A DNA stretch of 8,090 nt, from positions 1 to 8,090 of the forward strand of contig CAMWWF010000118.1 in NCBI GenBank assembly GCA_947177885.1, given 5' to 3'. Position 1 is the stretch's first letter, and every line of letters starts with the position of its first letter. This DNA is from an uncultured Lachnospiraceae bacterium (lineage in GTDB: Bacteria; Bacillota_A; Clostridia; Lachnospirales; Lachnospiraceae). Below are positions 1-5,802 of this stretch, piece after piece. Both the position numbers and the translations under genes were made by a program. Below the pieces are notes generated by a model that saw nothing but the letters and a program-made list of their open reading frames with translations, was not told where the DNA came from and made no database searches.

Positions 1-98
1 ATCCCTCCCCCTGACCAGACCCGGCCGTCATCTGTGACGCGGATCCCTCCCCCTGACCAGACCCGGCCGTCATCTGTGACGCGGATCCCTCCCCCTGG
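1..98. repeat. 42-bp tandem repeat inside the surface-protein gene
   Basis: Bases 1-42 and 43-84 are identical, and the first 14 bases of a third, diverged unit follow at 85-98. The unit is 14 codons long, so gain or loss of copies keeps the minus-strand frame. More copies may lie beyond the left edge. Exact identity at DNA level suggests a recent duplication. Confidence 0.9.
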
Positions 99-313
99 GC
101 AGGTCCGCTTGTCAACAGGGTGCCTCTCTCCGTCAATCCCTTCGTCTGCAGTAACTTCACTCCCGCCACACCGCCTGCCCCCAACAGCAGGATCAGCACG
201 ACTACAGTCACTATTATCGTTATTTTCCGTCTTTTCCTCTTTCTGTCCCTTTCACAGCTGCTTTCATAACTAAATTTCTGATAGCTGTAACTTCCCTTTC
301 TGCGCTTTTTCAT
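1..313 (-). CDS. membrane-anchored repeat protein, N-terminal part (runs off left edge)
   Basis: The reading frame opens at an ATG (complement of 311-313) with GGGAGG at 321-326, seven bases upstream, and stays open to the window edge (104 codons, no stop seen). The product begins MKKRRKGSYS. Residues 1-30 are strongly basic (KRKRRK at 25-30). Residues 31-55 form one hydrophobic helix (ITIIVTVVVLILLLG), and then comes a Gly/Ser/Gln-rich stretch. Residues 77-90 and 91-104 are two identical copies of SASQMTAGSGQGEG. The positive-inside rule puts the N-terminus in the cytoplasm and the repeats outside, as in a membrane-anchored cell-surface protein with a flexible linker. The catalytic or binding domain, if any, lies outside the window, so no function is assigned. 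It is divergent from the WYL regulator. The clean frame, good RBS and in-phase repeat make a real gene likely. Confidence 0.8.
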   Translation of the reverse strand, partial: MKKRRKGSYSYQKFSYESSCERDRKRKRRKITIIVTVVVLILLLGAGGVAGVKLLQTKGLTERGTLLTSGPAQGEGSASQMTAGSGQGEGSASQMTAGSGQGEG

Positions 314-411
314 TTATATACCTCCCTGTGCGCTTCAAAGAGGGGGTTTACAACACACCCTCCTGCATATTTCATTCAATATTTGAAAGTTTGCTTTCAC
401 ACTTACCCCCA

Positions 412-430
412 TGCCCGCCTCCGATGGGCA
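412..430 (-). promoter_or_regulatory. leader hairpin of the surface-protein gene, related to the WYL leader hairpin
   Basis: On the minus strand TGCCC (complement of 426-430) can pair with GGGCA (complement of 412-416), with a loop of nine bases. The surrounding 27 bases (433 down to 407) match bases 1006-1032 of the plus strand at 22 positions, including 15 in a row. The hairpin lies about 95 bases upstream of the start codon. Its function is unknown. Confidence 0.45.
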
Positions 431-552
431 CTCACTTCAATACTCATAACAATAAAATTCAGCTTTGAAAACTAATGTATGGAAATCTTCTTGCATACTT
501 CCCGTCATGTCTCCTGCAACGGAACATACGATCCATGAGAAGAATCGCTTCC

Positions 553-665
553 CAAAGCGGACTTGTCTGCTTGGCGGACCTGTTCACTTGGTGGATCTGT
601 TCACTTGGTGGATCTGTTCACTTGGCGGATCTGTTCACTTGGCGGATCTGCCTGGCAGATCTTCA
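553..665. repeat. 17-bp tandem repeat, about four good and two degenerate copies
   Basis: The unit is CTTGGYGGATCTGTTCA. Near-perfect copies start at 570, 587, 604 and 621, a copy diverged at its end starts at 638, and weaker copies flank them at 553-569 and about 651-665. The copies differ mainly by T/C at one position. Because 17 is not divisible by three, the array shifts frame at every copy, so it is not a protein repeat. Confidence 0.9.
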
Positions 666-910
666 GTGCGTAAGCCTGCGTTTTTACGACCATACGGCTG
701 CACAAATACCCCTCTATAGGTTAGCAGTCTTTTACGCAAAAAGCAATCATTATGTCCATTTCAACCTTTTTTCAAAAAACGCTGTCAGAGCCGACAGATC
801 CTGTCATTTCAACCGCGCCCTGTTCCGCCGTCATTCCCGCCTTATCAGGCTTATTAAGAAAATCTGCCCGGAGCACAACCTTTCAACTGTGTCATTTACC
901 GTTATACAAA

Positions 911-938
911 TTGATTCAGCTGATTGAAAATATATAAT
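911..938 (+). promoter_or_regulatory. candidate promoter P1 of the WYL regulator
   Basis: TTGATT (911-916) and TATAAT (933-938) are separated by 16 bases. A transcript would start near 945 and reach the regulator's start codon after about 95 bases. The -10 is a perfect consensus match, but the region is AT-rich, so a chance match is possible. Confidence 0.45.
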
Positions 939-958
939 TTTATAAGTACAATGAAAAC

Positions 959-998
959 ATGACATACTGTTGACATGGTTTGTATAGTATTATCAACA
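959..998 (+). promoter_or_regulatory. candidate operator/promoter P2 of the WYL regulator
   Basis: TGACAT occurs at 960-965 and again at 971-976, exactly 11 bases apart (one helical turn). TGTTGA (968-973) and TCAACA (993-998) form an inverted repeat around a 19-base AT-rich centre. ATGACA (959-964) and TATAGT (983-988), 18 bases apart, could act as -35 and -10. WYL-family repressors often control their own promoters, so this is a reasonable autoregulatory site, but that is inferred. Confidence 0.4.
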
Positions 999-1009
999 TT
1001 GAAATCAGA

Positions 1010-1034
1010 GCCCCGCAGAGGCGGGCATGGGGTG
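1010..1034 (+). promoter_or_regulatory. hairpin next to the WYL ribosome binding site
   Basis: CCCGC (1012-1016) pairs with GCGGG (1021-1025) around an AGAG loop. It ends three bases before the weak GGGGTG ribosome binding site at 1029-1034, five bases from the ATG at 1040. CCCC at 1011-1014 could instead pair with GGGG at 1029-1032 and hide the site. Translational control is possible but not shown. Confidence 0.4.
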
Positions 1035-1039
1035 TGATC

Positions 1040-1954
1040 ATGAAAATAGACAGACAGATCGGAATTTTGTCAGTGCTGTTACAAAAAGAAACCGTTACCG
1101 CAGTTTATCTGGCGGAAAAGTTTGAGGTTTCCCGCCGTACTATAAACAGAGATATCGAAGATTTGTGTAAAGCGGGAATTCCAATCGCAACAAAACAGGG
1201 TGTGAACGGCGGTATCTCTATTATTGAGAACTATAAATTTGACAGGACACTGTTTACACAGGGAGAAATGCGGGATATTCTGGCAGGACTGCGCAGTCTG
1301 GACAGTGTGAACGAAACAAATCGTTACGGACAGTTGATGGAAAAGCTGTCAGCCGGTTCCTCTGATCTTATGACAGGCAATCAGTCGGTACTGATCGATT
1401 TATCTTCCTGGTATAAGGGTCTGCTTGCACCTAAGATCGAATTGATACGCACATCTATTGACAAATGCAGAAAGTTGGAATTCATCTATTATTCTTCCAA
1501 AGGAGAGTCTGAACGCTGCGTGGAGCCGTATTATCTGATCTTCCGGTGGTCCAGCTGGTATGTATGGGGATGGTGTCTGAAACGCGGAGACTTTCGGTTG
1601 TTCAAACTGGCTCGAATGGATCAGGTGAAAATGTCGGAGCAGGAGTTCTCGAAGAGACTGGTGTCAGTTCCGGATTTAAACGATGAGAGAATATTTCCCG
1701 GCGGAATAAAGGTTAAGGCACTATTTGAACCGGAATGTAAATGGAGACTGATAGAGGACTTTGGGGCGGAAAGTTTTGAAGTACGGCAGGATGGAAAGCT
1801 TTTCTTTCAATCCGAATACACAAATAAGGAGAATCTGATCACTTGGCTGCTGTCTTTCAGGGAAAAGGCAGAATTGCTGGAACCGAAAGAAATACGGGAA
1901 GAGATCAGGATCAGCCTCGAATATATGAAAAAGAAATATGAGGGTGAAATTTAG
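1040..1954 (+). CDS. WYL-domain transcriptional regulator (YafY/DeoR-like HTH)
   Basis: The 304-residue product is a cytoplasmic DNA-binding regulator with the usual layout of its family. Residues 5-55 are an HTH_11/DeoR-type winged helix (AVYLAEKFEVSRRTINRDIE). Residues about 137-195 are the WYL domain, a presumed ligand sensor (EPYYLIFRWSSWYVWGW, then FRLFKLARM). Residues about 225-300 match the C-terminal WCX extension. I chose the ATG at 1040 because MKIDRQIGIL is the normal start of such proteins and GGGGTG lies five bases upstream. An in-frame TTG at 980 would add 20 residues that fit no domain and would overlap the promoter region. It lies upstream of the DUF3795 and VOC genes but is separated from them by a repeat element. 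Its ligand and targets are unknown. The length is normal and the gene looks intact. Confidence 0.9.
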   Translation: MKIDRQIGILSVLLQKETVTAVYLAEKFEVSRRTINRDIEDLCKAGIPIATKQGVNGGISIIENYKFDRTLFTQGEMRDILAGLRSLDSVNETNRYGQLMEKLSAGSSDLMTGNQSVLIDLSSWYKGLLAPKIELIRTSIDKCRKLEFIYYSSKGESERCVEPYYLIFRWSSWYVWGWCLKRGDFRLFKLARMDQVKMSEQEFSKRLVSVPDLNDERIFPGGIKVKALFEPECKWRLIEDFGAESFEVRQDGKLFFQSEYTNKENLITWLLSFREKAELLEPKEIREEIRISLEYMKKKYEGEI

Positions 1955-2290
1955 CGCGTGTTTGAAAAATGCTTTCTCCAGTGTGTGCGTCACACTTTGC
2001 GGGATGCAAGACCTAATTGGGGAGGCGTAGTAGGCATCTCCCGCCAAATCGGGGCGCAACAAGCCGCGAAGCAGGGCGTGCAGACCAGTACGGCATTGCG
2101 TAATTAGCAGTGAATTCTGCACCTGATATTTTTGCCAGCACTGCGTTGTCGTCAATCAACATTTACTTTAGTAAATTGACACCGCATCGCCTCTTTCCTC
2201 CGCCTTGTCCTGACAAAAATATCTGGCACACTATTCAACGTTAATTGGGCACTGCTGTACTAGGGGAATGATTTTTCAAACACACTCCAG
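1953..2290. mobile_element. ~330-bp non-autonomous structured element with terminal inverted repeats
   Basis: GTGTTTGAAAAAT (1958-1970) and its exact reverse complement (2271-2283) bracket the stretch. Inside are AGTGTG/CACACT (1980-1996), TTGGGGAG pairing with CTCC-CCAA across a two-base bulge (2017-2047), and three nested arms around an apex hairpin at 2161-2176: 2087-2099 with 2249-2261 (11 of 13), then 2125-2134 with 2214-2223 (perfect), then ATTTACT/AGTAAAT. There is no transposase and no credible ORF; the open minus-strand frame across it runs on through the 3' end of the WYL gene as antisense. GAAATTT occurs at 1946-1952 and 2298-2304, a possible but uncertain target duplication because it is not flush with the ends. 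From memory the sequence resembles a multicopy Lachnospiraceae intergenic repeat; a genome search would settle this. It starts directly at the WYL stop codon. Confidence 0.6.
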
Positions 2291-2301
2291 CACTATCGAA
2301 A

Positions 2302-2330
2302 TTTCAATAACAAGGAAATGTACTTATAAT
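2302..2330 (+). promoter_or_regulatory. candidate promoter of the DUF3795-VOC unit
   Basis: TATAAT at 2325-2330 is a perfect -10. The best -35 at 17-base spacing is TTTCAA (2302-2307), which is weak. It lies just outside the right end of the 330-bp element, so the unit probably does not depend on WYL transcription. Confidence 0.5.
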
Positions 2331-2343
2331 CAAAAAAAGATAT

Positions 2344-2415
2344 CCCGAAATCCGGACGAATCGCCCGGAACGATTTCCGAAAAGCCGCTTGTTAAGCGGT
2401 CCGGAGATCCCGGGA
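2344..2415 (+). promoter_or_regulatory. structured 5' leader of the DUF3795-VOC unit
   Basis: Two hairpins lie between the promoter and the start codon. The first pairs TCCGG (2351-2355) with CCGGA (2365-2369), and the flanking GAAAT (2347-2351) can pair with ATTTC (2373-2377). The second is CCGCTT-GTT-AAGCGG (2385-2399). A further TCCGGA (2400-2405) could compete for the first arm. No run of T follows, so it is not an ordinary terminator. I do not recognise a known riboswitch. Confidence 0.4.
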
Positions 2416-2445
2416 ATCTATAAAACAAAAAAGGAGACAGGATTT

Positions 2446-3096
2446 ATGAGGTACACATGGATCGACGAATATTTGCTCAGTAAGGAAGGGGTGACAAAAG
2501 ATCTTCAGAAGGATTGGAATTGGATCCGTTATCAGATCGGCGGGAAAATGTTTGCGGCAGTCTGTTTGAATGAAAATGATACGCCGTATTACATCACACT
2601 GAAACTGGAACCGTCAGAGGGCGATTTCCTGCGGCAGCAGTACAAGGATATCGTTCCCGGATACTATATGAACAAAACCCACTGGAATTCCATAAAACCG
2701 GATGGTGAAGTTCCGGATGATCTTCTGAAGGACTTACTGGATAGATCATATCAGCTTGTACTTCAGGGATTTAGCAAAAAGAAGCAGCAGGAAATATTGG
2801 AGGCCGCTCAATCGGCAAACGGGATAAGCTGTTGTGGGGCGGATTGTTCCAAATGCGGGTGCTTCGGCACTATGTGTAAGGGGTGTAACGCAAGTTCCGG
2901 AAAAGTATTTCATACACCGGAGGGTCAGGCATGTTCGATATATGAGTGCTCGATCAATCAAAAAGGCATGAAAGGGTGTGGCGAGTGTGAGCATGTTCCC
3001 TGTGAGATATGGAGAAAGACAAAAGACCCTTCTTATACAGAGGAAGAATTCGAACGCAATATACAGGAACGGGTAGACAGATTAAGGAAAGGATGA
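2446..3096 (+). CDS. MmcQ/YjbR-like domain fused to a cysteine-rich DUF3795 domain
   Basis: The product has 216 residues. The ATG at 2446 is preceded by AAGGAG (2431-2436), nine bases away; an in-frame upstream TTG lies inside a leader hairpin and is not favoured. Residues about 1-115 resemble the MmcQ/YjbR fold (ITLKLEPSEGDFLRQQY, then GYYMNKTHWNSI, then LLDRSYQLV). Residues about 128-190 form a DUF3795-type module with 12 cysteines between 129 and 186, in patterns such as CCGADCSKCGCF, CKGC and CGECEHVPC; they could bind zinc or an iron-sulfur cluster. The C-terminus is a charged helix. MmcQ/YjbR proteins are called DNA-binding-like from structure, but neither domain has a settled biochemical role. 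No signal peptide is seen, so it is probably cytoplasmic. It is followed seven bases later by the VOC gene, probably in one operon. Confidence 0.82.
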   Translation: MRYTWIDEYLLSKEGVTKDLQKDWNWIRYQIGGKMFAAVCLNENDTPYYITLKLEPSEGDFLRQQYKDIVPGYYMNKTHWNSIKPDGEVPDDLLKDLLDRSYQLVLQGFSKKKQQEILEAAQSANGISCCGADCSKCGCFGTMCKGCNASSGKVFHTPEGQACSIYECSINQKGMKGCGECEHVPCEIWRKTKDPSYTEEEFERNIQERVDRLRKG

Positions 3097-3103
3097 AAAA
3101 GGC

Positions 3104-3526
3104 ATGAAGATTACACCCACGCTGAATTTTGGAGGAACCTGCCGGGAAGCTGTTCAAATGTATGAAAGGGCATTAGACGGGAAAATAACTTGTATGATAA
3201 CTTATCGGGAAGCCAATGACCCGGCGTATATGCCCCTTCTCACCGAAGTGCAAAAAGATTATATTTACCATGCGGAACTTATGCTGGGGGACCAGAGAAT
3301 TATCATGAGCGATCATGTGGATATTGAATTGCCGGTCTGCTATTCCAACTTCCTCACGATCATGTACGACACAAAAGAAGAGGTGCAGAGAGCCTATGAA
3401 ACGATGAAAGAAGGAAGCAAAACAATATATAAAATGGAAGCTACTCCGTATAGTTCCTGCAGAGTAGTTTTCGTCGATAAATTCGGAATTCGCTGGGGAA
3501 TCATGACCGAGCAGACTGAACGGTAA
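3104..3526 (+). CDS. VOC superfamily protein, PhnB/glyoxalase-like
   Basis: The 140-residue protein has the PhnB-like pattern of the vicinal oxygen chelate superfamily. It starts TPTLNFGGTCREAVQMYERAL, has YHAEL with His56 as a likely metal ligand followed by IIMSD, and ends with VVFVDKFGIRWGIM. Length and order agree with a single complete two-module VOC domain. Family members include enzymes acting on small metabolites and proteins for antibiotic or toxic-compound resistance; PhnB-like members are mostly uncharacterised, so the substrate cannot be given. The ATG lies seven bases after the upstream stop codon. The AAGGAAAGGA at 3084-3093, inside the end of the upstream gene, is the likely ribosome binding site, which supports translational coupling and a shared operon. 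Confidence 0.87.
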   Translation: MKITPTLNFGGTCREAVQMYERALDGKITCMITYREANDPAYMPLLTEVQKDYIYHAELMLGDQRIIMSDHVDIELPVCYSNFLTIMYDTKEEVQRAYETMKEGSKTIYKMEATPYSSCRVVFVDKFGIRWGIMTEQTER

Positions 3527-3570
3527 AAATTCCGGTTCCGTTTCAAAAGTATATCTGTATACTAATCCAT

Positions 3571-3636
3571 AAAAATGCTCCCCTTGCAACGACGGTTTTC
3601 TTATTCCATCTGTCCGCCGTAAGGGAAGCATATTTA
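3571..3636. terminator. bidirectional terminator between the VOC gene and aspS
   Basis: ATGCTCCCCTT (3575-3585) pairs with AAGGGAAGCAT (3621-3631) in an 11-pair stem that includes one non-Watson-Crick position (G-U or A-C depending on strand). The loop is long, with ACGG and CCGT as a nested stem. On the minus strand it is followed by TTTTT (complement of 3571-3575), giving a good aspS terminator. On the plus strand TATTTATTTT follows, giving a fair terminator for the VOC unit. Confidence 0.7.
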
Positions 3637-3660
3637 TTTTGAACAAAATGCCGTCTTTCT

Positions 3661-3768
3661 GTCAGCCCGCCATTTTCAATGGACAAAGCTGTGGACATGC
3701 CGCACCCGGTCAGCCCGCCATTTCCAAAGGACAAAGCCATGAGACATGCTGCGCCCGGTCAGTCCGCC
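3661..3768. repeat. 48-bp tandem repeat overlapping the end of aspS
   Basis: Bases 3661-3708 and 3709-3757 are about 85 percent alike, and the first 11 bases of a third copy (3758-3768) contain the aspS stop codon and last codons. Read on the minus strand each unit begins GGCGGRCTGAC, with TGA as the aspS stop in the first copy. A minus-strand frame through the repeats gives the peptide repeat ALSFGNGGLTG/ALSIENGGLTE, but it ends inside the terminator and is probably not a gene. Confidence 0.75.
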
Positions 3769-5552
3769 TTCGCCTCCACAATCCGCAGGCACAGCTCTTC
3801 CAGCTGCTTCTCATCCACCACATTGGGAGCCTCCGACATAAGGCAGGACGCATCCTTCACCTTAGGGAACGCAATCACTTCACGGATATTGTCCGCCTTT
3901 ACCAACAGCATCACAAACCGGTCAAAACCGATGGCAAGTCCCGCGTGGGGAGGTACGCCGTACTTGAACGCATCCAGCAGGAAGCCAAACTGTTCCTGTG
4001 CCTTCTCGTCCGTAAAGCCGAGCGCCCGGAACATCCTCTCCTGGATGTCCGCCTGGAAGATCCTCACGCTGCCGCCGCCCAGCTCCACGCCGTTCAGCAC
4101 GATATCGTAAGCCTTTGCGCGGACCTTTCCGGGGTCACTCTCCAAAAGAGGCAGATCCTCCTCCATGGGCATGGTGAAGGGATGATGCATCGCCACATAT
4201 CTCTCTTCCTCATCGCTCCACTCGAACTGGGGAAACTCCGTCACCCAGAGGAAATTGAACTTATCATGATCGATCATATCCAACTGCCTGGCAACCTCGA
4301 TACGAAGGGCGCCCAGAACGGACCATACAATCTTCAACCGGTCAGCGGCAAAGAGCAGCAGATCTCCCGCCTCTCCGCCCATGGCAGCCACCAGAGCCCT
4401 CAGTTCCTCCTCCGTCATAAACTTTGCAAAGGAAGATTTGTATGTGCCGTCCGGCATCACGGACAGATAAGCAAGTCCCTTTGCGCCGTAGCCTTTTGCA
4501 AACTCCACCAGAGCGTCAATCTTCTTTCTGGGCATCTCGGCCTGTCCCTTTACATTGATGCCACGGACACTGCCGCCCGCCTCCAGGGCGCCGGCAAACA
4601 CGCCGAAACCGCAGCCTCTGACTGCCTCGGAGACATCCACAAGCTCCATGCCGAAACGGGTATCCGGTTTATCGGATCCGAAACGGTTCATAGCCTCGTC
4701 CCAGGTCATGCGCTTTAAAGGAAGCTGTACCTCAAGGCCGATCGCTTCCCGGCATACTCTTGCCACCATTCTCTCGGTAGCGTCGATGACGTCATCCACA
4801 TCCACAAAGGACATCTCCAGGTCGATCTGTGTAAACTCGGGCTGCCTGTCCGCACGGAGATCCTCGTCCCGGAAACATTTCGCGATCTGGAAATATCTGT
4901 CATAACCGGAACACATCAGCAGCTGCTTGAAGATCTGGGGCGACTGCGGCAGCGCGTAAAAGCTGCCGGGATGCACACGGCTGGGCACCAGATAGTCCCT
5001 GGCTCCCTCCGGTGTGGATTTATTCAAAATAGGAGTCTCGATCTCCAGAAAACCTTCCTCACTCAGAAAACTGCGGACCGTGGCTGCGATCCTGCTCCTG
5101 AGCATCAGATTCCTCTGGATATCCGGCCTTCTCAGATCCAGATAGCGGTATTTCAGGCGAAGCTCTTCCTTGGTCCTGGAATCAGCCTCAACGGGAAAAG
5201 GAGGGGTATCCGCCTCCGCGAGAACACGCAGAGACTCCGCACGGACTTCTATCTCACCGGTGGCAAGGTTTTCATTTACCGCACCTTCGCGCTTCGTCAC
5301 CTTTCCCACTACAGCCACCACAAATTCACTCCGGAGCTTCTCCGCTTTCGCGAAATTCTCAGCGCCGCAGTCACTTTCCTCAAAGATCACCTGTAAAATG
5401 CCGGAACGGTCCCTGAGATCCACAAAGATGATACCGCCCTTATTTCTCTGTTTCTGCACCCATCCCATAACGGTGACATTCTGTCCCACATTGGCTGCGG
5501 AAAGCTCCCCGCAGCGGTGAGATCTCTTCAAACCACTCATTGACTCTGCCAT
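3759..5552 (-). CDS. aspS: aspartyl-tRNA synthetase
   Basis: This 597-residue class II synthetase attaches aspartate to tRNA-Asp in the cytoplasm. Residues about 1-115 are the OB-fold anticodon-binding domain (GWVQKQRNKGGIIFVDLRDR). Motif 1 is near 165-185 (EEGFLEIETPILNKSTPEGA). Motif 2 is at 227-240 (FRDEDLRADRQPEF). The bacterial-type GAD insertion spans about 295-425, the HHPFT signature is at 456-460, LGGGSVRI is at 491-498, and motif 3 is at 538-546 (GLAIGFDRF). The length is normal for a bacterial AspRS. I chose the ATG at 5552 (MAESMSGL) because GGGAGGAG at 5561-5568 is ideally spaced; a start seven codons further up would overlap that site. It lies 250 bp downstream of hisS on the same strand, probably co-transcribed. 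Whether it also charges tRNA-Asn (non-discriminating) cannot be told from this window. Confidence 0.97.
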   Translation of the reverse strand: MAESMSGLKRSHRCGELSAANVGQNVTVMGWVQKQRNKGGIIFVDLRDRSGILQVIFEESDCGAENFAKAEKLRSEFVVAVVGKVTKREGAVNENLATGEIEVRAESLRVLAEADTPPFPVEADSRTKEELRLKYRYLDLRRPDIQRNLMLRSRIAATVRSFLSEEGFLEIETPILNKSTPEGARDYLVPSRVHPGSFYALPQSPQIFKQLLMCSGYDRYFQIAKCFRDEDLRADRQPEFTQIDLEMSFVDVDDVIDATERMVARVCREAIGLEVQLPLKRMTWDEAMNRFGSDKPDTRFGMELVDVSEAVRGCGFGVFAGALEAGGSVRGINVKGQAEMPRKKIDALVEFAKGYGAKGLAYLSVMPDGTYKSSFAKFMTEEELRALVAAMGGEAGDLLLFAADRLKIVWSVLGALRIEVARQLDMIDHDKFNFLWVTEFPQFEWSDEEERYVAMHHPFTMPMEEDLPLLESDPGKVRAKAYDIVLNGVELGGGSVRIFQADIQERMFRALGFTDEKAQEQFGFLLDAFKYGVPPHAGLAIGFDRFVMLLVKADNIREVIAFPKVKDASCLMSEAPNVVDEKQLEELCLRIVEAKAD

Positions 5553-5630
5553 GTCTCTATCTCCTCCCGGCATTTCCTGCCTGATTTTGCACTCTGATCT
5601 CCATTCCGGATTCCAACTTCTGATTTCGAT

Positions 5631-5658
5631 TCCATATCATCCGGTACTCATACGTCAA
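5631..5658 (-). promoter_or_regulatory. possible internal promoter for aspS
   Basis: On the minus strand TTGACG (complement of 5653-5658) and TATGGA (complement of 5631-5636) are 16 bases apart. The -35 is good and the -10 is weak. It could add aspS transcription to read-through from hisS. Confidence 0.3.
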
Positions 5659-5786
5659 TCTCTGATATCCCATTTCCTGTCTTTGTTCCTGATACCGGTT
5701 TCCTAACTCCTGATACCAGTCACCTGTACTGCGTCCCGCTTCCTGATATCATTTTCCTGCTGTCGCTTCTCAGATGTCGGTTTCCT
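5653..5786 (-). repeat. degenerate 26-28 bp repeats between hisS and aspS
   Basis: On the minus strand about five units with the core AGGAAA-n3-TATCAGGAA follow each other. The clearest are AGGAAACCGGTATCAGGAAC and AGGAAAATGATATCAGGAAG. The transcript is purine-rich with no terminator, which fits read-through from hisS to aspS. The spacing varies from 26 to 28 bases and there is no preserved reading frame. Confidence 0.6.
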
Positions 5787-5802
5787 GTACCGGTCTCTGC
5801 CT

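Larger units (their letters stand above)
314..910. other. long non-coding interval between divergent genes
   Basis: No convincing gene is seen here. The open frames that cross it on the plus strand pass through a 17-bp repeat that is not a multiple of three, have poor starts and give low-complexity peptides. The interval holds the leader of the minus-strand surface-protein gene, a hairpin at 412-430 that resembles one in front of the WYL gene, and the 17-bp repeat at 553-665. I could not find a convincing promoter for the minus-strand gene. Confidence 0.6.

Noticed and set aside
1..665. CRISPR array
   Set aside because: The 42-bp and 17-bp repeats are directly adjacent with no unique spacers between copies and no cas genes nearby.
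465..927. Two overlapping plus-strand open frames (84 and 150 codons)
   Set aside because: They run through the 17-bp repeat, lack ribosome binding sites and give Trp/Leu-rich low-complexity peptides without family resemblance.
1721..2155. 144-codon minus-strand open frame
   Set aside because: It is antisense to the end of the WYL gene and continues across the 330-bp repeat element; the openness is explained by those two features.
1953..2290. Intact insertion sequence or intron
   Set aside because: Terminal inverted repeats exist but there is no transposase, reverse transcriptase or other ORF, and no recognisable group I or II intron core.
1040..3526. WYL gene, DUF3795 gene and VOC gene as a single three-gene operon
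   Set aside because: The 330-bp element and a separate promoter at 2302-2330 lie between the first and second genes, so only the last two are supported as co-transcribed.
3543..3740. 65-codon minus-strand frame with a peptide repeat after aspS
   Set aside because: It starts inside a DNA repeat, has no good ribosome binding site and its C-terminus is encoded by the terminator stem.
3639..4718. 359-codon plus-strand open frame opposite aspS
   Set aside because: It is antisense to a clear aspartyl-tRNA synthetase; such mirror frames are common in this codon usage.
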